Assembly (NCBI GenBank): GCA_913775315.1
Contig: CAJYIX010000018.1
Location: 1-61,464, forward strand
DNA: 61,464 bases
Direction: 5' to 3'
DNA from: an uncultured Sphingomonas sp.
GTDB lineage: Bacteria > Pseudomonadota > Alphaproteobacteria > Sphingomonadales > Sphingomonadaceae
The stretch's first letter is position 1, and every line of letters starts with the position of its first letter. The notes below the pieces were generated by a model. The model was not told where the DNA came from, did not search any database, and was given only the letters and a program-made list of their open reading frames with translations. Of the stretch, positions 11,706 through 20,532 are shown in pieces. The position numbers were made by a program, and so were the translations under genes.

Positions 11706-13700
11706 CTAGCCCGCCGCTTCTGCTTCACGAAGGTGGCCGGCGATCCGCGGATCGGCCGGCGCCAGCAGGCTGGCCTTGCGCAGCAGATCGCGGGCGCCGC
11801 CGGCGTCGCCGTTGGCGAGGAGCGCCGCGCCATATGCGTCGGCGACCGCCGGGTTCTGCGGCTGGAGCGCATAGGCGGCGGCGGCATATTCGATCGCGCG
11901 CGCGTCGTTCTCCAGCCCCAGATGCGCCAGCGCCAGCTCGGCGAGCAGACCCGCATCGCGGTCGCCGATCCGCAGCCGCAGTTCCTCCAGAGTCGCGGCG
12001 GCGGCGGCATCGTCGCCGGCCGCCAGTTGCCAGTGCGCGGACAGGCGCAGGCCAGCGACATTCTGCGGGTTCTGCGACAGGAACAGCGCCAGCGTGCTCG
12101 CCGCCTTTTCCCGCTGGCCCGAAGCGTCGAGCGCCTCGATCAGTCGCATCGCTGCGGGCTCGTCGAAGCGGAGGGCGGCGGCGCGGGCATAGGCGGCGGC
12201 GGCATTGGCGGGGCGCCTGCCCATCGTCCACACGTCGCCGAGCAGCATCTGCGCCGCCGGCACGCCGGGGTTGGCGTCGGCCAGCGCCCGCGCCTCGGCC
12301 AGTGCCTGCGGCCCGTTGCCGACTGCGATCAGCCCGCGGATCAGTGCGATCCGCTCGGCCGGCGATCCGCCCGCCGCGCGCTGTTGCAGCACGCCGAGGC
12401 CGTCATCGGGACTGAACGCCGCGACCGCGGCGGGGGCAGGCAGCGAGGCACGATCGAGCAGCTGGGCGGCCACCTGTCGCTCGCCGATCCGCTCATGCGC
12501 GCGGGCGGCAAGCGCCAGCGCATAGCTGTCGGCATCGGGCCGCGCGACGACGGGGCCGAGCACGCCGATCGCGTTGCGTGCCGCGTCGGACCGTAGATAG
12601 GCGGTCGCCAGCAACTTCCGCGCGGTGATGTTCATCGGCTGGCGCGTGACCAGCGTGCGTAGGCCGGCAATCGCCTGTTCCTGCTCGCCCGCCTGAAGAT
12701 CGAGGACGCCGCGCAGCAGCATCACGCCGGGCAGGTCGTCGATCGCCCCGTTCGCGTGGTCGAGCACGTCGCGCGCGAGGTCGAACTTGCGCGCGCGCGC
12801 CGCGAGCACCGCCTGAAGATAGAGCGCCTGCGGGCTGCCCTTGCGCACCTGCGTGGCGCGGCGCAGCGCCGCGAGCATGTCGCGCGCGCGGCCCAAGTCG
12901 CCGAGCGTGGCGGCGTACTGGATCAGCGCCGCGTGATTGCGCGGGTCGCTCGCGAGCGACCGCTCGAACCAGGGCAAAGCGGCGGTCAGGCCGTATTGCT
13001 CGCGCACCAGTTCTCCGCGCAGCGCCAGCGCATCGGTCGATCGCGGGGCGGCGGCGACGGCGCGCGCGCTCGCCTCGATCGCGCCCGACAGGTCGGCGGC
13101 GGCGCGGCGGGTGCGGGCGAGCGCCAGCCACGTCGCACCGTCGCCGGGGCGCGCCGCGACTGCGCGGTTCAGGGTCGCCAGCGCGTCGCCGAAACGCCCG
13201 GTCCGCGTCGCCAGCTCGGCACGGACCAGATCGGCCTCGGCCGCGTCGCCCGGGTCGGCGGCGGCCAGTTCGTCGGCGGCGCGCTTGGGGTCGCCCATCA
13301 GCATCAGCGCGCGGGCCCGAAGGTGACGGGTGCGCTTCATGTCGAAGCCGACCGCCTGTGCCCGGTCGAGCGAGGCGCCAGCACCCAGCCCGTCGTCGAG
13401 CGCAAGCTGCATCCGCGCAAGGCCGACCTGACCCTCGCCCCAGTTTGGATCGGCGGCGACGGCATCCCCCGCGGCCGCGCGCGCGGCGGAGGGATTGCCT
13501 GCCTTCAGCAACGCCTCGGCCATCGCCAGCGACTTTTCCGCCGCGGGCCGGTCGGCGCGGTCGGGCAGCAGCCCCCGGATGCCGAGCGTGACGACGCCCA
13601 GCCCGAACAGCGCGATGACGCCGATGACGATACGGCGGCGCCAGCGGCGGCGCATGCTCCCGCTGCAACGGACGGGCTTGGGTTCACGGCTGGAGGTCAT
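11706..13700 (-). CDS. TPR-repeat protein of the PEP-CTERM/EPS locus (PrsT-like)
   Basis: A 664-residue protein with a basic N-terminus, one membrane anchor (about residues 24-44) and then a long array of tetratricopeptide-like helical pairs to the C-terminus, for example GEGQVGLARMQLALDDGLGA and DGATWLALARTRRAAADLSG. Such anchored TPR proteins accompany PrsK/PrsR in PEP-CTERM/exosortase loci (PrsT family) and are thought to serve in EPS assembly or export in the periplasm. The start overlaps the prsR stop by 17 bases, so it is the last gene of the GT-prsK-prsR-prsT run. Naming rests on this context plus the general TPR pattern. Confidence 0.75.
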   Translation of the reverse strand: MTSSREPKPVRCSGSMRRRWRRRIVIGVIALFGLGVVTLGIRGLLPDRADRPAAEKSLAMAEALLKAGNPSAARAAAGDAVAADPNWGEGQVGLARMQLALDDGLGAGASLDRAQAVGFDMKRTRHLRARALMLMGDPKRAADELAAADPGDAAEADLVRAELATRTGRFGDALATLNRAVAARPGDGATWLALARTRRAAADLSGAIEASARAVAAAPRSTDALALRGELVREQYGLTAALPWFERSLASDPRNHAALIQYAATLGDLGRARDMLAALRRATQVRKGSPQALYLQAVLAARARKFDLARDVLDHANGAIDDLPGVMLLRGVLDLQAGEQEQAIAGLRTLVTRQPMNITARKLLATAYLRSDAARNAIGVLGPVVARPDADSYALALAARAHERIGERQVAAQLLDRASLPAPAAVAAFSPDDGLGVLQQRAAGGSPAERIALIRGLIAVGNGPQALAEARALADANPGVPAAQMLLGDVWTMGRRPANAAAAYARAAALRFDEPAAMRLIEALDASGQREKAASTLALFLSQNPQNVAGLRLSAHWQLAAGDDAAAAATLEELRLRIGDRDAGLLAELALAHLGLENDARAIEYAAAAYALQPQNPAVADAYGAALLANGDAGGARDLLRKASLLAPADPRIAGHLREAEAAG

Positions 13701-15036
13701 AGGCCTTCATCAGATCGTAGAGGGTAGGGCGGCTGATGCCGAGCAGCCGGGCGGTGCCCGAGATATTGCCCTCGGCATGGGCGAGCGCCTGACGGATCGC
13801 GGCACGGTCGGCCGCCTCGCGCACGGCGCGCAGATTGATCGGCAGGGCCGGGGCGGCATCGCCGGTCAGGTCGAGATCGTCGGCGGTGATGTGGCTGCCA
13901 TCGGCCATGATGACCGCGCGCTTCACCCGGTTCTCGAGCTCGCGGACGTTGCCGGGCCAGCCCCATCCCTCGATCGCGGCGATCGCGTCTGGAGTGAAGC
14001 CCTTGACCGGCAGCTTCATCGCCGCGGCATGGCGCTTCAGGAAATGGCGGGCGAGAAGAACGGCATCGCCCGATCGCTCGGCCAGCGCCGGAATACGCAC
14101 GACGATCTCCGCAAGGCGATAATACAGGTCCTCGCGGAAGCGGCCGTCGGTGACCATCGCGTCGACGTCCTGGTGCGTGGCGCAGACGATGCGCGTGTCG
14201 ACGGCGATCGGTCGCCGTCCGCCGATCCGCTCGATCACCCGCTCCTGAAGGAAGCGCAGCAGCTTGACCTGAAGCGGGAGCGGCACGTCGCCGATCTCGT
14301 CGAGGAACAACGTGCCCCCCGCGGCCTGCTCGATCTTGCCCTCGGTCGTCTTGACCGCGCCGGTGAATGCGCCCTTTTCGTGCCCGAACAGCTCGCTTTC
14401 GAGCAACGTTTCGGGGATCGCGGCGCAGTTGATCGCAACGAACGCGCCGCTGCCGCGCGGGCTGGCGTCGTGCAGGCTGCGGGCGAGCACTTCCTTGCCG
14501 GTACCGCTCGCGCCCAGCAGCATGACCGACACGTCGGCGCCCGCCACCCGCTCGATCATCCGCGTGACCTTGAGCATTTCGGGGGAGGCGGTGACGAGCC
14601 CCTGGGCACGCTCGCCGCCGCGCTCGGCTAGGCGTCGGTTCTCGGCCTCCAGCGCGTGGACGTGAAATGCGCGCGCGACGATCAGGCCCAGCGCGTCGAT
14701 ATCGATCGGCTTGGCGTAGAAGTCCCATGCGCCCTCGGCGATCGCCCGGCGCGCACTTTCGCGCTCGCCATGCCCCGACGCGACGATGACTTTCAGATCA
14801 GGCTTCAGCGCCAGCATCTCGGCCAGTGCTGCGAATCCCTCGCTCACACCGTCGGGATCGGGCGGCAGGCCGAGGTCGAGCGTGGCGACCGCCGGCTCCT
14901 CGGCGCGCAGCAGCGTGAGGGCGGTCGCGCGGTCGGGTGCGATCAGCACCTCGTACCCGTCATAGGCCCAGCGCAATTGCCGCTGAAGGCCGGGATCGTC
15001 CTCGACCACGAGCAGCTTGGGAAGAGGCGTCGTCAT
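13684..15036 (-). CDS. prsR: Sigma-54-dependent response regulator PrsR
   Basis: A 450-residue NtrC-type activator. The receiver domain (1-120) has the phospho-acceptor Asp54 in ATLDLGLPPD and a late YAKP lysine. The AAA+ domain carries Walker A GASGTGKE, the sigma-54 contact loop GAFTGA and Walker B TLFLDEIGD. A Fis-type HTH ends the protein (GTARLLGISRPTLYDLMKAY). The LPPDPDGVSEGF receiver variation and the partner kinase match the PEP-CTERM regulator PrsR, which drives EPS and PEP-CTERM genes from sigma-54 promoters. The ATG overlaps the prsK stop (ATGA). I found no clear -24/-12 promoter within the window. Confidence 0.9.
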   Translation of the reverse strand: MTTPLPKLLVVEDDPGLQRQLRWAYDGYEVLIAPDRATALTLLRAEEPAVATLDLGLPPDPDGVSEGFAALAEMLALKPDLKVIVASGHGERESARRAIAEGAWDFYAKPIDIDALGLIVARAFHVHALEAENRRLAERGGERAQGLVTASPEMLKVTRMIERVAGADVSVMLLGASGTGKEVLARSLHDASPRGSGAFVAINCAAIPETLLESELFGHEKGAFTGAVKTTEGKIEQAAGGTLFLDEIGDVPLPLQVKLLRFLQERVIERIGGRRPIAVDTRIVCATHQDVDAMVTDGRFREDLYYRLAEIVVRIPALAERSGDAVLLARHFLKRHAAAMKLPVKGFTPDAIAAIEGWGWPGNVRELENRVKRAVIMADGSHITADDLDLTGDAAPALPINLRAVREAADRAAIRQALAHAEGNISGTARLLGISRPTLYDLMKAYDLQP

Positions 15037-17069
15037 GCCGCACGCTCCATCGAGCTGGCCGAGGGAAGGATCAGGCGGAAGCGGCTGCCCTCGCCCTCGC
15101 GGCTCGACACCTCGATCGCGCCGCCCATCGCCGCGGCGATTGCGCGCGCCTCGTACGTGCCGATGCCGAACCCGGCGGGCTTGGTCGAGACAAACGGCTT
15201 GAACAGGCGATCGCGCATGAAGGCGGCCGACATGCCGCAGCCGCGGTCGATGACCTCGGCGACGACGCGCGGCCCCTCGATTCGCACGGCGACGCCGACC
15301 GGCTCACCGGGCGGGCTCGCCTCGATCGCGTTCTGGATCAGATGGCGCAGCACTTGGGTCGTGCCGCCCGGATCGGCCAGCGCAATCGCCGCCGGATCGC
15401 CGGTGACGACGACCGGGTGGGTCAGCCGCCGCTCGCCCGCCAGCGTTTCGGCCAGGCCGAGCAACGGCACCGCACGCGGCGCGTCGGTCCGCGGCGCCCG
15501 ATCCTGCGACAGGCGGGCGACCAATTCGGTCATCCGCCCGGCGGATTCGTTCAGCGTCGCGACCATGTCGGCGCGAAAGGCGGGGTTGTCGGCATGGCGT
15601 TCGGCATTGCGCGCGACGAGGCTCAATTGGCTCACCAGATTCTTGATGTCGTGAAGAATGAAGGCGAAGCGCCGGTTGAACTCGTCGAACCGTTCGGCCT
15701 CGGCCAAGCGGGCCTGCGCCTGCTGCTCGGCGAGCGAGCTTGCCGCCTGTCGCCCCGCGACCTTGAGGAGATCGAAATCCTCCCAGTCGAGTGCGCGGGG
15801 CAGCGGCGGGCGGGCCAGCACGATCGCGCCGGCAAGGCCCCCTGCATGCGGCAGCGGGACGATCGCCCAAGCGTCCGTGCAGTCGAGCAGCGTCGCCGGG
15901 ATCGTGTCGGCATCGGCGGGCGCGCCGCCGGCGCGGATGGCGTCCAGCTCGATCACGCGGCCGGTGTCGCCCAGATGCCGGGCGAGCAGGTCGTCGCGGA
16001 TCTGTGAGGGAAGCGCCGCGGCGTCCCAGCGCCATTCGGCCGCCGGCACCAGCGTGTCGCCCGACAGCGTCAAAAGGACCCCGCCCGGCGCATCGAGCAA
16101 TTCGGCGATCGCGCGGATCACACGCGCGTCGAGCGCATCGCCGTCCGCCCGATGCCCCAGCGTTTCGGTGAACCGCATCCACTCGGCCCGGTAGTCGTAG
16201 CGGTGGCGGAACAGGTGCTTCATCGCCTTGACGCGCAGCCAGGCGCGCGCGCCGGGTGAGGCGAGGGTTGCGAGCAGCGCGGCGGTCGAGCCGAACACGA
16301 AGGCGGTCTGGAGCACGCGGGCATGCGTGCCGCCCATGATCGCCAGCCCTTCGGTCACGCTGGCGAAGATCGCGAAATAGCTGAGCACCGCGAGCAGCGA
16401 GAGCGACTGGACCGCGACGGCGCGCGACAGTTGGATCGGACGGTCGTCCTGCCGCTGCAGGTCGGCGGCGAAGACCGCCGCCACGACGACCATCACCGCG
16501 CCGCGCATCGCCAGGATCGCATCGGGCCAGCTTCCGGTCGCCCAGGCGAGGGTCAGGATGTTGGCGTCGACCAGCCACATGGCGGCGATGCCGAGCGTGG
16601 CCGCGCGGAGGCTGGCGCCGCTGGCACGGGCATGGACATGCTGGACGAGGACGAGCGCGGCGACGCTTGCAAGCAGCCGCAGCACCACGCCGGCATCGAT
16701 CAGTGCACGGGCCATCGCCGGGTCGCGGATCATCGCCCCCGCCGATCCGATCGCGCCGCCGGCGATCACGATGGATGCAAGTACGGCGTAGAAGACCGTC
16801 CGCGATCGGTGCGCGCCCGCCTGCTCCGCCCGCCACAGAAAGGCGAGCCAGCCGAGATTGCGCAGCGTCTCCGCCAGGCGCGTCACGCCGTCGCCACCGC
16901 CTAGTCCCGCGACGGCGAGCGCCCACAAAGCCGTCAGCGCCAGCGCGGTGGCGAGCCCCCGCCGCCGCCGCGGTTGGCGCCACGTCCACGCCGCCAGCGC
17001 CGCGAACAGCAGCGCGGCGAGCGAATGGCTCCACAACGTCAGCAGGTCGAGGGCGCCGCTCGCCAGCAT
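15033..17069 (-). CDS. prsK: PEP-CTERM system sensor histidine kinase PrsK
   Basis: A membrane histidine kinase of about 678 residues. The N-terminal third has several transmembrane segments (from LLTLWSHSLAALLFAALAAW onward), then a GAF-like region, a phospho-acceptor motif ILHDIKNLVSQLSLV and an HATPase domain with N-box LRHLIQNAIEASPP and G-boxes DRGCGM and GFGIGTYEA. This architecture is that of PrsK, the partner of PrsR. I use ATG 17069; a GTG at 17084 would overlap the upstream gene by 11 bases and is also possible. What it senses is unknown. Confidence 0.88.
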   Translation of the reverse strand: MLASGALDLLTLWSHSLAALLFAALAAWTWRQPRRRRGLATALALTALWALAVAGLGGGDGVTRLAETLRNLGWLAFLWRAEQAGAHRSRTVFYAVLASIVIAGGAIGSAGAMIRDPAMARALIDAGVVLRLLASVAALVLVQHVHARASGASLRAATLGIAAMWLVDANILTLAWATGSWPDAILAMRGAVMVVVAAVFAADLQRQDDRPIQLSRAVAVQSLSLLAVLSYFAIFASVTEGLAIMGGTHARVLQTAFVFGSTAALLATLASPGARAWLRVKAMKHLFRHRYDYRAEWMRFTETLGHRADGDALDARVIRAIAELLDAPGGVLLTLSGDTLVPAAEWRWDAAALPSQIRDDLLARHLGDTGRVIELDAIRAGGAPADADTIPATLLDCTDAWAIVPLPHAGGLAGAIVLARPPLPRALDWEDFDLLKVAGRQAASSLAEQQAQARLAEAERFDEFNRRFAFILHDIKNLVSQLSLVARNAERHADNPAFRADMVATLNESAGRMTELVARLSQDRAPRTDAPRAVPLLGLAETLAGERRLTHPVVVTGDPAAIALADPGGTTQVLRHLIQNAIEASPPGEPVGVAVRIEGPRVVAEVIDRGCGMSAAFMRDRLFKPFVSTKPAGFGIGTYEARAIAAAMGGAIEVSSREGEGSRFRLILPSASSMERAA

Positions 17070-17073
17070 CGGC

Positions 17074-18462
17074 TCAGCGCGCACCCTCTGGCCAGAGGAC
17101 CACGCGGATCGTCTGGAGAAGGATCAGCACGTCGAGAAACGGCGAATAGTTCTTGGCGTAATAGAGGTCGTATTCGAGCTTCTGACGCGAATCCTCGATC
17201 GAGGCGCCATAGGGGTAGTTGATCTGTGCCCAGCCGGTGATGCCCGGCTTCACCATGTGCCGCTCCGCATAATAGGGAAGCTTCTGTTCGAGATCCTCGA
17301 CGAACTGCGGCCGCTCGGGGCGGGGGCCGACGAAGCTCATCTCGCCCTTCAGCACGCTCCAGCATTGCGGCAGTTCGTCGATGCGAAGCTTGCGGATGAT
17401 CCGGCCGATCCGGGTGATGCGCGGGTCGTCCTTCTCGGCCCAGACGGCGGTGCCCGCGACCTCTGCGTCGATTCGCATCGAGCGCAGCTTCACGATGTCG
17501 AAACCCTGATTGTAGAGGCCGACGCGGCGCTGGCGGTAGAAGGCCGGCCCTTTGCTATCCAGCTTCACGACGATCGCGGTGACGAGGACCAGCGGCAGCG
17601 TGAGGACGAGGAGGAGCAGCGAGGCGCCGATGTCGAACAGGCGCTTGAACGCGCTCGAAAACATGCGGCCGGATGAAAAGCCGTCGGAAAAGATCAGCCA
17701 GCTCGGATTGACGCTGTCGAGGTCGACGCGGCCCGTCTCGCGCTCGAGGAAGGTGGAGATCTCGTTGACATGGACGCCCGTCGTCTTGATGCGGACGAGG
17801 TCCTTCAGCGGCAGGGCGTTGCGCCGCTCCTCCAGCGCCAGCACTACCTCGCTCGCGTTCAAAAGGACGACGTGGTCGGCCAGGTTGTAGATCGCGTCGC
17901 GGGCGATCGCCTCCGGGATCACGCGGTTCGCCTCGCTCATTGACACATAGCCGACGACGACGAAGCCCGATCCCGGCTGGCGGCCCAGCGCCTTGATCCG
18001 CTCGGCCCGCGGCCCGGCGCCCAGCACGACGACGCGCCGCTTGAACACCTGTCCGCCCAGCGTCTTGCCGATCAACAGGCGTAGGACGAACATCAGAACC
18101 AGCGCGGCGACCATCGCGTAGAGAAGATTCGATCGCCAAAAGGTCAGCGTCGGCAAGAAGAAAAAGACGACCGACAGGAAGATCGTTCCCATCGACACCG
18201 CGACGATCAGCCGAGCGGTGGCGAACCGCATCGAGGTGAGCGCCTTCGGGCTGTAGGCGCCGACCGCGACCATCGCCAGCATCAGGCTGCCGGCGAAGCT
18301 CAGCAATTGCGGAATGCGGGTCGATACCGGCTCCAGGTCGAAGTCGAGCTGATGGATGCGCCATTGCCAGCCGAACTCGGCCGCGGCGATCAGGCAAACG
18401 AAGTCGAGCAGGCCGAGGAGCAGCACCGCATTCGGCACATAATGCTTGAACAACCGGATCAT
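17074..18462 (-). CDS. Polyprenyl-phosphate sugar transferase of the XrtA/PEP-CTERM EPS type
   Basis: A 462-residue sugar-1-phosphate transferase that starts repeat-unit synthesis on undecaprenyl phosphate in the inner membrane. It has four N-terminal transmembrane segments, a nucleotide-binding-like middle (RRVVVLGAGPRAERI), a fifth membrane segment (GASLLLLVLTLPLVLVTAI) and the catalytic bacterial sugar transferase domain with KLRSMRIDAE, DELPQCWSVLKGEMSFVGPR and VKPGITGWAQIN. This matches the EpsB/WcaJ-like enzymes found with PrsK/PrsR. ATG 18462 (MIRLFKHYVPNA) is preferred over a 20-codon extension. The substrate sugar cannot be read. Confidence 0.9.
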   Translation of the reverse strand: MIRLFKHYVPNAVLLLGLLDFVCLIAAAEFGWQWRIHQLDFDLEPVSTRIPQLLSFAGSLMLAMVAVGAYSPKALTSMRFATARLIVAVSMGTIFLSVVFFFLPTLTFWRSNLLYAMVAALVLMFVLRLLIGKTLGGQVFKRRVVVLGAGPRAERIKALGRQPGSGFVVVGYVSMSEANRVIPEAIARDAIYNLADHVVLLNASEVVLALEERRNALPLKDLVRIKTTGVHVNEISTFLERETGRVDLDSVNPSWLIFSDGFSSGRMFSSAFKRLFDIGASLLLLVLTLPLVLVTAIVVKLDSKGPAFYRQRRVGLYNQGFDIVKLRSMRIDAEVAGTAVWAEKDDPRITRIGRIIRKLRIDELPQCWSVLKGEMSFVGPRPERPQFVEDLEQKLPYYAERHMVKPGITGWAQINYPYGASIEDSRQKLEYDLYYAKNYSPFLDVLILLQTIRVVLWPEGAR

Positions 18463-18554
18463 GCGGCAGGCCCCTGTCGCCCAGGTGTAAGGTTCACCGA
18501 CATGCTGACGCTGTCGCATCAATTGACAAAGAAAAGCTGAATGGTCGGTGCGAG

Positions 18555-18567
18555 AGGAACGGTTCCT
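18555..18567. promoter_or_regulatory. Palindrome in the divergent GT/manC intergenic region
   Basis: AGGAAC-G-GTTCCT is a perfect 6-bp inverted repeat with a 1-base centre, lying between the divergent sugar-transferase and GDP-mannose genes. It could be an operator for either promoter. No sigma-54 -24/-12 match was found in the same 170 bases. Confidence 0.3.
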
Positions 18568-18632
18568 TCCGGGCGTTCGTGCGTTTAGGCTCCGAAACGA
18601 CCGCCATCCGGCGGCGAGGGGGAAGTGCGTCG

Positions 18633-19688
18633 ATGTCCGAAACGAAGCTGATCGTGCCCGTCATCCTGTCGGGCGGATCGGGAACGAGATTGTGGCCGAT
18701 GTCCCGGCCCGAACTGCCCAAGCAATTCCTCGCGCTGACCGCGGACGAGACGATGCTGCAACTGACCGCGCGGCGCACCGATGCAGGCGAGCATTTCGCC
18801 GCACCGATCGTCGTCGCCAACGCGATGCATGTCGACCAGATCGAAGCGCAACTGGCGGAGGCGGGGACCGCGCCAGCGTCGATCATCCTCGAGCCGATGG
18901 GCCGGAACACCGCCCCGGCGATCGCGCTGGCCGCCCTGGCTGCCGACGATCCCAAGGCACCGCTTCTGGTCATGCCGTCCGACCATGTCATCGCCGACGT
19001 GGCCGCATTCCACGATGCGATCCACCGCGCGCTGCCGTTGGTCGAGGACGGCTGGCTCGTCACCTTCGGCATTGAGCCCGACGCGCCGGAGACGGGCTAT
19101 GGCTATATCCAGGTCGGCGAGCCGCTGGTCGAGGGCGTCCACCGCGTCGCCCGTTTCGTCGAGAAGCCGCCGCGCGACGTGGCCGAGGCGATGGTGGCGT
19201 CGGGCGACCACGCCTGGAACGGCGGGATCTTCCTGTTCAGGGCCGACAAGTTCCTCGGCGCGTTGTCGGTCCACAATCCCGACATGCTCCACGCCGTCCA
19301 GCAATCGATGGACAAGGCCAAGCGGGAGGGCGTGCGCGTCTGGCCCGAACATGACGCCTTTGCTGCATCGCCCTCCGATTCGATCGATTATGCGGTGATG
19401 GAAAAGGCCGACCGCGTCGCCGTCGTTCCCGTGGCGATGGGCTGGAGCGATGTCGGCAGCTGGGACGCGCTGCACGCGATCAGCGAGTGCGATGAGGGCG
19501 GCAATGTCTGCCGCGGCGACGTGGTGGCGATCGACACGCGCGGCTGCCTCGTTCGCGGCGACGGCCGGCGCGTGGCACTGGTGGGGGTAGAGGACCTGAT
19601 CGTGGTGGCGAGCGGCGACGACGTGCTGATCCTGCCGCGCGGCCGCAGCCAGGAGGTCAAGAAGCTGCTCGACGCGATGAAGAACTGA
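18633..19688 (+). CDS. manC: Mannose-1-phosphate guanylyltransferase
   Basis: Makes GDP-mannose from mannose-1-phosphate and GTP, a precursor for surface polysaccharides. The 351-residue protein is the single-domain form without a C-terminal phosphomannose isomerase domain. The nucleotidyltransferase signature GGSGTRLWPMSRPELPKQF is near residues 12-30, followed by ILEPMGRNTAPAIALAA and FVEKP, the sugar-binding motif. ATG 18633 fits the start of homology (MSETKLIVPVILSGG); a longer in-frame extension is non-homologous. It is divergent from the EPS sugar transferase, supporting a shared role in polysaccharide synthesis. A GDP-type sugar other than mannose remains possible. Confidence 0.92.
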   Translation: MSETKLIVPVILSGGSGTRLWPMSRPELPKQFLALTADETMLQLTARRTDAGEHFAAPIVVANAMHVDQIEAQLAEAGTAPASIILEPMGRNTAPAIALAALAADDPKAPLLVMPSDHVIADVAAFHDAIHRALPLVEDGWLVTFGIEPDAPETGYGYIQVGEPLVEGVHRVARFVEKPPRDVAEAMVASGDHAWNGGIFLFRADKFLGALSVHNPDMLHAVQQSMDKAKREGVRVWPEHDAFAASPSDSIDYAVMEKADRVAVVPVAMGWSDVGSWDALHAISECDEGGNVCRGDVVAIDTRGCLVRGDGRRVALVGVEDLIVVASGDDVLILPRGRSQEVKKLLDAMKN

Positions 19689-19692
19689 GCCG

Positions 19693-20043
19693 GTGGGCCG
19701 GGTGCGGCGCAAGCTTGCTGTCGCGGCGGGCGAGCGCCGCGCGGCGGAGGCGGAGCCGCCGCCCGTCTGCGCGCTGTGCGCCCGGCCGCTCGGTGCCAAG
19801 GTCGAGTGGCATCACCCGGTGCCCAAGGCGGAGGGCGGGACGGCGACCGTACCTGTCCACCCCATCTGCCACCGCGCTATCCACGCCGCGCTGACCAATG
19901 CCCAACTGGCGCGGGAGGGCGGCGACATGGTTGCACTTGCCGCGCATCCGGCGCTGGCGTCGTTCCTGCGCTGGGTGGCGGACAAGCCGGCGGACTTCCA
20001 CGCGCCGACGCGCCGGTCAAAGGATCGGGGCCAATCCCTTTGA
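19693..20043 (+). CDS. HNH endonuclease domain protein
   Basis: A 116-residue basic protein with a compact HNH core: CxxC at Cys26/Cys29 (VCALC), the His pair His40-His41 in VEWHHPVPKAEGG, then PVHPICHRAIHAAL with Cys59 and two further His residues. This is a bona fide zinc-bound HNH arrangement. GTG 19693 begins only 4 bases after the manC stop, so it is probably co-transcribed. No methylase, toxin, phage or restriction partner is adjacent, so the biological role is open. Confidence 0.75.
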   Translation: MGRVRRKLAVAAGERRAAEAEPPPVCALCARPLGAKVEWHHPVPKAEGGTATVPVHPICHRAIHAALTNAQLAREGGDMVALAAHPALASFLRWVADKPADFHAPTRRSKDRGQSL

Positions 20044-20148
20044 CCGTCGCCCCGGCCTTGGTGCGCGATGGGCGCGCCTCTACAAAAGCAGTATCGTAGC
20101 CGTTCCGTGCTGTGCACTAATCGTGGGTGTCCAGAAGGAGCCCATCAC

Positions 20149-20532
20149 ATGTCTGTCGTCCCGCATTCGATCGATATCGTCGTGGCCGATATGGCGGCAT
20201 CCGCCCGCTTCTATCGCGACCTCGGCCTCGCCGTGCCGGAAGGTGCCGAGGAAGAGGCGCACGTTCAGATCGACACGCCCGGCGGCGCGACGATCGGCCT
20301 GATGAGCGAGGCGATCATTCGCGGCGCCGACCCCGAATGGCAGACGCCGGTCGGCCAGCGCGTGACGTTCGCCTGCCGCTGCGACGATGCGGCAGAGGTC
20401 GACGCGGCCTATGCGCGAATGATCGCAGCGGGGCACCGCGGGCTGCGCGAGCCGTGGGATTCGCCGTGGGGCCAGCACTATGCGATGCTGGCCGACCCCG
20501 ACGGCAACCGCGTCGACCTGTTCGCCGACTAG
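20149..20532 (+). CDS. VOC/glyoxalase-fold protein
   Basis: A 127-residue vicinal-oxygen-chelate protein: [22 protein letters not shown] at the start and [19 protein letters not shown] at the end are the two beta-alpha-beta-beta-beta half motifs. Metal ligands would be the early His7, a mid-protein residue and the late Glu-like position, but here the last motif reads VDLF rather than VELF, so metal binding is uncertain. AAGGAG lies 9 bases before ATG 20149. The stop codon shares a CTAG with the stop of the convergent DAHP synthase gene. Substrate unknown. Confidence 0.82.
   Translation: MSVVPHSIDIVVADMAASARFYRDLGLAVPEGAEEEAHVQIDTPGGATIGLMSEAIIRGADPEWQTPVGQRVTFACRCDDAAEVDAAYARMIAAGHRGLREPWDSPWGQHYAMLADPDGNRVDLFAD

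Noticed and set aside
18551-18590. General-stress (EcfG-type) promoter before manC
   Set aside because: GGAAC is present at 18556, but the following CGTT copies are 13 and 21 bases away instead of 16-17.
18463-18632. Sigma-54 promoter for the PrsR-controlled genes
   Set aside because: No TGGCAC-N5-TTGC-like match on either strand in this interval; only a short palindrome is present.
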